Assembly (NCBI GenBank): GCA_016938535.1 | Contig: JAFGUL010000132.1 | Coordinates: 1-12,304 of the forward strand | Length of the DNA: 12,304 nucleotides | Direction of reading: 5' to 3' | DNA from: Candidatus Delongbacteria bacterium | GTDB lineage: Bacteria > Delongbacteria > UBA4055 | Part shown: in pieces, positions 7,006 to 12,304 of the stretch | Position numbering within the stretch: the first letter of the stretch is position 1 | Layout of the letters: every line of letters begins with the position of its first letter | Notes under the pieces: model-generated | Databases searched by the model: none | The model's input: the letters and a program-made list of their open reading frames with translations, nothing else | What the model was told of the DNA's origin: nothing | Made by a program: the position numbers and the translations under genes

Positions 7006-9016
7006 CAATGTTCTGTGCAAAATGACATTTTTCTATTATGAAGTCTTTTCTCGGCGGGACTTCGTCCCCCATAAGCATCGTGAATATTCTGTCAGCTTCA
7101 ACCGCATCTTCAATACTGATCCTTTTGATAAGTCTTCCGTTAGGATCAAGAGTAGTTTCTTTCAGCTGATCAGGATTCATCTCTCCAAGACCCTTATACC
7201 TCTGAATACTTACTCCTCTGCCGTCCTCTCCGCCGAGCTCCTTAACAAGCCTGTTCTTTTCTTCTTCCTGACCGGGATAAACATAATGCGCTGTCTTTCC
7301 CTTGGAGACTTTGTAAAGAGGAGGCATCGCAAGGAAGATATGCCCCCTTTTGACCAGTTCAGGCATATATCTGAAGAAAAAAGTGAGAAGAAGCGTGCTT
7401 ATATGAGCACCGTCAACATCGGCATCGGCCATACAGATTATTTTTCCGTAACGGAGTTTTTCGATCGAAAATCCGTCACTTGAGGAAGCTCCGTTCTCGC
7501 CGCTTCCGTTCGATCCGTTCGGGTTGTCGATCTCGGATTCCCCGATACCTGTCCCGATCGCATTGATCAGACTTTTTATTTCTTCATTGGCCAGCATCTT
7601 GTCGAGCCTTGCCTTTTCAACATTGAGTATTTTTCCTCTTAATGGAAGTATCGCCTGATATCTGATATCTCTTCCGTCAACGGCTGATCCGCCCGCTGAA
7701 TCTCCCTCAACTATAAAAAGCTCACAATCCATCGGATTTGTACCTTTCATACAGTCATAAAGTTTTGCAGGCATCGAACCGCCCTCAAATGCTGATTTTC
7801 TTCTTATCAGGTCTTTGGCTTTTCTCGCAGCCTCTCTCGCACGCAGAGCCTCAGTACATTTATCTACGATCATTCTTGAGACTCTGGGGTTTTCTCCCAT
7901 CCATTCAAGAAGTTTTTCATAGACGGCGGACTGAACGATCCCCGTCACCTCCCCGTTACCCAGTTTTGTTTTTGTCTGACCTTCGAACTGGGGTTCCATA
8001 ACCTTGATAGAGATCACAGCTGTCAAACCTTCTCTGACATCAGAACCCGAAAGTTTCATTTTATCGTTCTTGAATATTTTATTGTCGAGGGCATATTTGT
8101 TGATGACCCTGGTCAAAGCCGACTTAAAGCCCTCTTCGTGCGTACCGCCTTCGACTGTATGGATGTTGTTCACATAAGACTCTATGTTCTCCCTGTAGGT
8201 ATCATTCCATGAAAGGGCTATCTCTACAGGATAATCGTCGTTGGTTTTTTCGATGAGTATTGGTTCACAGATACTTTTCTTATTCTCATCAATATATTTT
8301 ACGAACTCCGCCAGTCCGCCTTCGTATCGGAATTCAAAATAAGGAGCCGTACCGTCCTCTTTGATGTGCTCCTGTCTGTTGTCCTTTAGAGTTATTAGAA
8401 GGCCTTTATTCAGAAAGGCGAGTACCCTTAGCCTGTGGGCGATCGTTTCAAAATTGAATTCAACCGTTTCGAATATTTTGGAGTCCGGATAAAAGGTCTG
8501 TTTTGTTCCGTTGAGTTCTGTCGGGCCGATATTTTCAAGCTGTTTGACCGTCAAACCTCTTTCGAACTCGATCTTATAATGTTTTTTATGCTTATAGACT
8601 TCCGTTATCATCTTATGCGACAGCGCGTTGACACATGAAACACCTACGCCGTGAAGACCGCCGGAAACCTTGTAGTTCTCCTTATCGAATTTACCGCCGG
8701 CGTGCAGAATGGTCATTGCGATCTCGACCCCGGGTTTATTCTCTTCTTTGTGAATATCGACCGGGATGCCTCTTCCGTTGTCAAGAACGGAAACTCCGCC
8801 GTCTGCAGTTATCTCCACATCTATCCTGGTGCAGTAACCGCCCATAGCTTCATCGATAGAGTTGTCAACGACCTCGTTCACAAGATGGTGAAGTCCCCTT
8901 ATGCCTACATCGCCTATATACATCGCAGGTCTCATCCTTACAGCCTCGAGACCTTTTAAAACTGTTATTGTGTCTGCCGAATAAGCATCTTTTGTGATTT
9001 GTTCTGTTTCGCTCAT
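6998..9016 (-). CDS. gyrB: DNA gyrase subunit B
   Basis: This 672-residue GHKL ATPase subunit of a type IIA topoisomerase would work with an A subunit to introduce negative supercoils using ATP. The ATPase domain has catalytic Glu48 and Mg-binding Asn52 (NEVVDNSIDEA), DNGRGIPV (79-86), GGLHGVGVS (119-127) and the QTKTKLGN switch-lysine loop (347-354). The TOPRIM domain has EGDSAGGSA (Glu437) and MADADVDGAHI (Asp531, 533, 535). QRYKGLGEMN (605-614) and MLMGDEVPPRKDFI close the protein. It is a short GyrB lacking the E. coli-type large insertion, but residues about 495-516 are an extra Asn/Gly/Ser-rich stretch before the metal-binding aspartates. The ATG is supported by a strong GGAGGGAG 6 nt upstream. 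It follows dciA by 17 nt. GyrB is favoured over ParE by overall pattern and position. Confidence 0.93.
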   Translation of the reverse strand: MSETEQITKDAYSADTITVLKGLEAVRMRPAMYIGDVGIRGLHHLVNEVVDNSIDEAMGGYCTRIDVEITADGGVSVLDNGRGIPVDIHKEENKPGVEIAMTILHAGGKFDKENYKVSGGLHGVGVSCVNALSHKMITEVYKHKKHYKIEFERGLTVKQLENIGPTELNGTKQTFYPDSKIFETVEFNFETIAHRLRVLAFLNKGLLITLKDNRQEHIKEDGTAPYFEFRYEGGLAEFVKYIDENKKSICEPILIEKTNDDYPVEIALSWNDTYRENIESYVNNIHTVEGGTHEEGFKSALTRVINKYALDNKIFKNDKMKLSGSDVREGLTAVISIKVMEPQFEGQTKTKLGNGEVTGIVQSAVYEKLLEWMGENPRVSRMIVDKCTEALRAREAARKAKDLIRRKSAFEGGSMPAKLYDCMKGTNPMDCELFIVEGDSAGGSAVDGRDIRYQAILPLRGKILNVEKARLDKMLANEEIKSLINAIGTGIGESEIDNPNGSNGSGENGASSSDGFSIEKLRYGKIICMADADVDGAHISTLLLTFFFRYMPELVKRGHIFLAMPPLYKVSKGKTAHYVYPGQEEEKNRLVKELGGEDGRGVSIQRYKGLGEMNPDQLKETTLDPNGRLIKRISIEDAVEADRIFTMLMGDEVPPRKDFIIEKCHFAQNIDA
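7469..7534 (-). other. Low-complexity Asn/Gly/Ser-rich insertion within GyrB
   Basis: These bases encode GyrB residues 495-516, starting Glu-Ile-Asp-Asn-Pro-Asn-Gly and containing SNGSGENGASSSDG. In common short GyrB proteins only a few residues separate the GTGIG motif from the LEKxRY-like strand before DADVD, so roughly 20 residues are extra. The composition predicts a flexible surface loop. The frame is intact on both sides, so this is an insertion and not a frameshift. Confidence 0.75.
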
Positions 9017-9022
9017 TTAAAG

Positions 9023-9030
9023 CTCCCTCC
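9023..9030 (-). promoter_or_regulatory. Strong Shine-Dalgarno of gyrB
   Basis: GGAGGGAG on the minus strand lies 6 nt before the gyrB ATG at 9016. It is the strongest ribosome binding site in the run and fixes the start. It sits in the 17-nt spacer after dciA. Confidence 0.75.
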
Positions 9031-9033
9031 TTT

Positions 9034-9351
9034 TTAGAAGAACATTATCTTACTGATCTTAATATTTCCAAGTCTTTCCCGAAGTTTTGTTTTTATCTCA
9101 TTCTCTATATGAAAAAACTCATTTCTCCATGCTGAACTTTTTACTCTTATGAACAGAATGCTGTTCTCGTATTTTATTACTTCGGTGATCTTTGACAGTT
9201 TTTCGCCAACAGCCTCTTTCCAGGCTTTAATGACCTTCATTATTACGGTAAGTTTTCTGAATTCGGATCCCGAAGCAAGAGAAAATAATACAGAGTCCAG
9301 CTTAGGTATTGCCCTCGGCTTGTTGTAAACATGATCTTTTCTCTTCTTCAT
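9034..9351 (-). CDS. dciA: DciA-like (DUF721) putative helicase-loader protein
   Basis: This small 105-residue protein has the DUF721/DciA layout: a basic N-terminus (MKKRKDHVYNKPRA), a helix ending in VIKAWKEAVGEKLSKITEVIKY, then LFIRVKSSAWRNEFFHIENEIKTKLRERLG. The W-x-x-x-V-G core followed by a strand and the S-x-W-x-x-E element are what I recognise. DciA proteins are ancestral loaders or operators of the replicative helicase DnaB in bacteria lacking DnaC or DnaI, and their genes commonly lie between recF and gyrB, as here. It starts 3 nt after the recF stop, with only a weak ribosome binding site, so translation is probably coupled to recF. Family identity is good given sequence and position; helicase loading is known for a few members and inferred here. 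Confidence 0.82.
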   Translation of the reverse strand: MKKRKDHVYNKPRAIPKLDSVLFSLASGSEFRKLTVIMKVIKAWKEAVGEKLSKITEVIKYENSILFIRVKSSAWRNEFFHIENEIKTKLRERLGNIKISKIMFF

Positions 9352-9354
9352 AAA

Positions 9355-10455
9355 CTATACCGCCCTGCAGACCGCGTTATCGATCTCGAACAGCTGTGTT
9401 ATCTTTCTGTCAAGCTGCTCGATTATTCTGCTGTTGCTTGTTGTAATGAATGTCTGAATATCCTTATCCAGGACTCTCGCGACACTCATGCTCTTTTTTT
9501 CATCTATTTCGGAATAAAGGTCATCGAGAATAAAAACCGGATATTCGTCGGTTATTGATTTGATATACTCTATTTCGGCAAGTTTGAGAGCGACAAGGAA
9601 AAGCTTGTGCTGCCCTTTTGATCCGAATTTTTTCAACTCCCTTCCGTTCAGCAGGAACTCGAGATCGTCTTTGTGTGCACCGAGCAGCGATGTGCCTCTT
9701 TTGATCTCTATCTGAGCATACCGTTCGAGTTTTTCTCTCAGGCTTTCATAATATCTGTCCTGATCGTAAGTGGTCTCGTATTTAATATCGCCGTCGTATA
9801 ATTTATTAGAAATGAACGGGAATATTTCTTTAAAATATACCAGAAAATCTTTTAGAAAATCTTGTCTTTTAGAATATATTTCACTGCTCAGGGACGCAAT
9901 TTTAGAATTATACACCTTGAGGATATTCATATCAACCCTGCCGCCCTGTTTTGCTGAAAGAAGCATTCTGTTTTTCTGTTTTATGACCGTATTATAGTCG
10001 TTCAAAACAGAAAAATACTCACTGTCAACCATTGAAAGAAGTTTATCGGTAAATTCTCTTCTGGCTGAAGGCGGTCCGTTCGTAATAACACTTTCGTCCG
10101 GGATCAGGTAAACAACAGGTATTTTTCCCCACATTTCGGAAAACCTCAGTATCCTTTTATTCTGAAATACTATCTTTTTTGTTTTATTATCGTAACTTAT
10201 CTGTATTTCGAGACTCCTGTTGTTTTTATCCTTAAATGTCCCTTTAATGAAAAAATATTCCTCCCCGAATTTTATAAAATCGGAATAATTCTGGGTCCTG
10301 AAACTGTTTAAAAGTCCCAGGACGGCCACGGCCTCGACTACATTTGTTTTCCCCTGTCCGTTCAAACCGGTAAAACAAATTATATTTTTTGCAAATTCAA
10401 GTTCAAGTTTACTGTAATTCCTGAAATTCACAAGTTCGAGTTCTTTTAATTTCAT
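9355..10455 (-). CDS. recF: DNA replication and repair protein RecF
   Basis: This 366-residue SMC/Rad50-like ATPase has the usual RecF length. The Walker A motif is GLNGQGKT (residues 30-37, Lys36), preceded by the typical LVNFRNY (8-14). The signature motif is SKGQHKLFLVALKLAE (279-294) and Walker B is VFILDDLYSEID (307-318), with Asp311 and Asp312. RecF binds gapped or single-strand/double-strand DNA junctions and helps RecO and RecR load RecA at stalled forks. The start lies 4 nt after the dnaN stop without a strong ribosome binding site. The dnaN-recF order is the classic one, so co-expression with the clamp is expected. No missing motifs were found. Confidence 0.95.
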   Translation of the reverse strand: MKLKELELVNFRNYSKLELEFAKNIICFTGLNGQGKTNVVEAVAVLGLLNSFRTQNYSDFIKFGEEYFFIKGTFKDKNNRSLEIQISYDNKTKKIVFQNKRILRFSEMWGKIPVVYLIPDESVITNGPPSARREFTDKLLSMVDSEYFSVLNDYNTVIKQKNRMLLSAKQGGRVDMNILKVYNSKIASLSSEIYSKRQDFLKDFLVYFKEIFPFISNKLYDGDIKYETTYDQDRYYESLREKLERYAQIEIKRGTSLLGAHKDDLEFLLNGRELKKFGSKGQHKLFLVALKLAEIEYIKSITDEYPVFILDDLYSEIDEKKSMSVARVLDKDIQTFITTSNSRIIEQLDRKITQLFEIDNAVCRAV

Positions 10456-10459
10456 TATC

Positions 10460-11575
10460 TTAGTTTTCTACCGAAGAAGGCATCAGAAGCATCATCATTT
10501 CGTATGAATCCGTTGATTCAAAAGGCCTTATTATAACCGGTTTTTTCCCGCTGCTTAATTCTATCTGTACCGTTTCTGTATTTATATTCTTCAGAAGTTC
10601 AATGATCTTGGAAGAGTTAAAACCTACCAGCATTTTTTCATCATTATAATCCATCGGAGTTATCTCTTCGGCTTTTGATGATGAATTACTGTCCTCTGTG
10701 TTGATAATTAGCTGACCGGGCTCAAGATTGAATTTTATAAGTTTTGTGACCGGATTGCAGGCGAGAGAAACTCTTGAAAGGGCTGATATCACGGTCTGTT
10801 TGTCAAATTTCGCCTTAAGCTGATTATTGGCAGGTATTATCGCCTGATACGCCGGATATTTTCCGTTGATAAGTCTTGAGAATACAGTAACAGTTCCGAA
10901 TTTGAATTCCACATAATTCTCTTCGAAGTAAATAATACATTCCTCATTTTTACTTATAGCATTGGAAACGATCTGCAGAGATTTTCCTGGAAGTATCATC
11001 TCGGTATCTTCTCCGTCATACTTTACACTTTTGTCATCGAGTTTTACCAGACGCACACTGTCCGTGGCAACCATTGTAAGCTGATTTACCTTAAGAGAGA
11101 AAAGAACTCCCGTTAAAACAGCCCTAAGCTGATCAGGCGAGACAGTGAAAACTGTTTTGTCTATATAAGTTTTCAGTTTGAAGGAATCTATCACAAGACT
11201 GTTCCCCGAAAGATTTTTTGGTGTAGCCGGGAAATCATCATAATCTTCTGTAACAGCGAGTTCGAACTTTATATTATTCGAGATGATCTTAACCATACTG
11301 CCTTCTTTTTTAACTGTAAGAACAACATCAGGAAGGCTTTTTATGATGTTTATGAATTTTTTTCCGTGAACCACAACGGTTCCGTTCTCAACACCGTTAA
11401 CTTCAATTTTGTTTACAAGAGTGACCGAAATATCCGTTGCCGTAATGGTCAGTTCATTATCCTTAAGTTCAAGAATAACGCATTCTGTTATCGGCTTTGC
11501 ACTGTGTGAAGGAAGTATCGGATTTATCAGGGACAGCTGATTCATCAGATTGGATTTCAAAGTGGAGAAAATCAT
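10460..11575 (-). CDS. dnaN: DNA polymerase III sliding clamp (beta subunit)
   Basis: This 371-residue protein matches DnaN in length and pattern: three repeated clamp domains, with ISVTLVNKIEVNG and VHGKKFINIIKSLP in the first, FSLKVNQLTMVATDSVRLVKL in the second, and MLVGFNSSKIIELLKNINTETVQIEL and KKPVIIRP in the third. The dimeric ring encircles DNA and tethers polymerase III and repair proteins. The extreme C-terminus reads LMPSSVEN, where most clamps end in a MPMR(L/I)-like tail that forms part of the partner-binding pocket, so the last residues differ from the common form. The ATG has AAAAGGAG 6 nt upstream. It is preceded by a noncoding stretch holding a likely promoter, so it can be transcribed independently of dnaA. 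Confidence 0.95.
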   Translation of the reverse strand: MIFSTLKSNLMNQLSLINPILPSHSAKPITECVILELKDNELTITATDISVTLVNKIEVNGVENGTVVVHGKKFINIIKSLPDVVLTVKKEGSMVKIISNNIKFELAVTEDYDDFPATPKNLSGNSLVIDSFKLKTYIDKTVFTVSPDQLRAVLTGVLFSLKVNQLTMVATDSVRLVKLDDKSVKYDGEDTEMILPGKSLQIVSNAISKNEECIIYFEENYVEFKFGTVTVFSRLINGKYPAYQAIIPANNQLKAKFDKQTVISALSRVSLACNPVTKLIKFNLEPGQLIINTEDSNSSSKAEEITPMDYNDEKMLVGFNSSKIIELLKNINTETVQIELSSGKKPVIIRPFESTDSYEMMMLLMPSSVEN

Positions 11576-11581
11576 GTTAAG

Positions 11582-11589
11582 CTCCTTTT
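11582..11589 (-). promoter_or_regulatory. Shine-Dalgarno of dnaN
   Basis: AAAAGGAG on the minus strand lies 6 nt before the dnaN ATG at 11575 and supports that start. Confidence 0.65.
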
Positions 11590-11631
11590 TTATTTTTAAT
11601 AAGTTATCTTAATCTTTTTAAAACCTTATTG

Positions 11632-11650
11632 TTATTAACAGTGTTGATAT
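11632..11650. repeat. Imperfect palindrome in the dnaN leader
   Basis: TTATTAACA-G-TGTTGATAT is an inverted repeat of two 9-mers around a single G, with two mismatches between arms. Each arm is also a variant of the DnaA box. It lies downstream of the predicted dnaN transcription start, so it could be an operator, a pair of DnaA sites, or chance in AT-rich DNA. Confidence 0.35.
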
Positions 11651-11736
11651 GTGAACAAGTTTTCAAATCACTGCAGGAATGAAAGATAGAAAGATCTATT
11701 ATTGAATCTACCTGTTCATATCTCTTGAAAGCATTG

Positions 11737-11765
11737 AGTATAATATGTTTGCCGGACTGTTTCAA
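11737..11765 (-). promoter_or_regulatory. Predicted sigma70-type promoter for dnaN
   Basis: On the minus strand TTGAAA (11760-11765) is followed after exactly 17 nt by TATACT (11737-11742). Each hexamer has one mismatch to the TTGACA/TATAAT consensus. The -35 element begins 11 nt past the dnaA stop. The start point would be near 11730, giving a leader of roughly 155 nt before dnaN. This would let dnaN-recF and the genes below be expressed apart from dnaA. Confidence 0.5.
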
Positions 11766-11776
11766 ATAACTTCCTG

Positions 11777-12304
11777 TTAACATGTTGATAAGTTAATTAC
11801 ATTCAGAATATCCTCGATCATTTTGACTGTTTCCGGATCTTTGGCATTGAGTTTTTTCTGAATTTTATTCGCGGCATGAGAAACGGTACTGTGCTCCCTA
11901 TTCCCGAAATGTATCCCTATGCTTGTGGTTGTAGCCTTAAGTTGAGTTGTGCAGAGATACATTGCTACCGCTCTTGCTTCAGCTATTTCTTTTGTCCTTG
12001 TTTTTTTCATTAAAAGATCTTTGGGTATAGAGAAGAATTCCGAAACTATATCCTGTATCTTGTCAATATTAAGAGATGTTTTTTTAGATGTTATGAGCTC
12101 TTTTAATATCTCTTTCGCCTTCGTGATATTGATCTCTTTATTGTAGTGGGAATGATAGAAATAAAGTTTTTTAACGGCACCTTCAAGATCTCTTACATTT
12201 GTATTTATGTTATTCGCGATAAACATCACAACATCATTATCCAGAGAGAGGTTTATCTCATCAGCTTTCATGCTGATAATAGCCGCCCTTGTCTCAAGGT
12301 CAAC
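11777..12304 (-). CDS. dnaA: Chromosomal replication initiator DnaA, C-terminal part (5' end outside window)
   Basis: The frame is open from the window edge to a TAA at 11777-11779, giving 175 residues, and continues beyond the edge; an internal ATG at 12271 is not the start. The first residues VDLETRAAI match the conserved PDLETR-like segment of the AAA+ domain, followed by NVRDLEGAVKKL, the sensor-2 region. Domain IV follows, with KKTRTKEIAEARAVAMYL and the DnaA-box-binding signature HFGNREHSTVSHAANKI, the counterpart of GRDHTTVLHA in E. coli. DnaA binds DnaA boxes at oriC, melts the adjacent AT-rich DNA and recruits helicase. Its gene leads the run with dnaN downstream. The nucleotide-binding motifs lie outside the window. 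Confidence 0.95.
   Translation of the reverse strand, partial: VDLETRAAIISMKADEINLSLDNDVVMFIANNINTNVRDLEGAVKKLYFYHSHYNKEINITKAKEILKELITSKKTSLNIDKIQDIVSEFFSIPKDLLMKKTRTKEIAEARAVAMYLCTTQLKATTTSIGIHFGNREHSTVSHAANKIQKKLNAKDPETVKMIEDILNVINLSTC

Larger units (their letters stand above)
11576..11776. other. dnaA-dnaN intergenic region: candidate origin or regulatory region
   Basis: This is the only noncoding stretch of note, just under 200 nt. Positions 11586-11640 are about 87% A+T and could be an unwinding element. No perfect TTATNCACA box is present. One-mismatch or variant forms occur: TTATTAACA at 11632-11640 (plus), ATATCAACA at 11642-11650 (minus), TTGTTCACA at 11650-11658 (minus), ATATGAACA at 11713-11721 (minus), and TTATCAACA at 11783-11791 (minus, inside the end of dnaA). 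Origins often lie beside dnaA, between it and dnaN in some bacteria. A promoter facing dnaN overlaps the region. An origin call is inference only. Confidence 0.4.

Noticed and set aside
7006..7020. In-frame TTG at 7020 as the GNAT start
   Set aside because: It would overlap gyrB by 23 nt with no ribosome binding site. The ATG at 7005 with an 8-nt overlap fits a coupled junction better.
7022..7483. 153-codon plus-strand open frame inside gyrB
   Set aside because: It is antisense to conserved TOPRIM sequence with no recognisable motifs.
12269..12271. ATG at 12271 as the dnaA start
   Set aside because: The frame is open to the window edge and the residues before it (VDLETRAAI) are conserved DnaA sequence, so the gene is cut by the window.
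1..12304. Defence system, CRISPR array, insertion sequence, prophage or tRNA
   Set aside because: No transposase, repeat-spacer structure, integrase or tRNA-like segment was seen; nearly all bases belong to recognised housekeeping genes.

Overview
The window is ordinary, densely coded bacterial chromosome with moderate-to-low GC. Its core is the dnaA-dnaN-recF replication cluster on the minus strand. The organism cannot be named from this sequence. The topoisomerase IV-like A subunit reads like the short ParC type I associate with Bacteroidota and related Gram-negative lineages. The export signal peptide on the TolB-like propeller protein, the DciA-type gene between recF and gyrB, and the type-2 OMP decarboxylase are compatible with a little-studied Gram-negative lineage, possibly FCB-like. 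This is a low-confidence inference. The molybdenum cofactor genes suggest at least one molybdo- or tungsto-enzyme elsewhere in the genome.

Plus strand, 2-2048: a tight molybdenum cofactor cluster. It holds the 3' end of moaA, then moaC, a stand-alone MOSC protein, and a MOSC domain fused to a MogA/MoaB domain. Genes overlap or sit 1 nt apart, so they are probably co-transcribed. MoaA and MoaC make cyclic pyranopterin monophosphate. The MogA-like domain would adenylylate molybdopterin. The MOSC modules are probably accessory Moco or sulfur handlers. The two MOSC copies are clearly paralogous, and the fused copy has lost the cysteines of the first.

Minus strand, 12304-2050, in transcription order: dnaA (3' part only), a 197-nt gap, dnaN, recF, dciA (DUF721), gyrB, a GNAT acetyltransferase, pyrF, a ParC-type topoisomerase subunit, and an exported WD40/TolB-like propeller protein. 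From dnaN onward every junction is an overlap or a gap of 24 nt or less, consistent with one long operon. The initiator, sliding clamp, repair ATPase, helicase-loader-like protein and two topoisomerase subunits form a replication and topology module. pyrF, the GNAT and the propeller look like passengers. The two clusters converge with a single base between their stop codons.

The dnaA-dnaN gap is the only sizeable noncoding stretch. It has a good sigma70-like promoter facing dnaN, a very AT-rich segment (about 87% AT over 55 bp), and several copies of a DnaA-box-like 9-mer (WTATNAACA), so it is a candidate origin or autoregulatory region. I saw no tRNA, rRNA, CRISPR, mobile element or phage gene. 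I found no convincing new multi-gene system. The most unusual points are the degenerate duplicated MOSC domain fused to MogA, a Gly/Ser/Asn-rich insertion in GyrB, a ParC-type rather than GyrA-type subunit downstream of gyrB, and the possible variant DnaA-box cluster.
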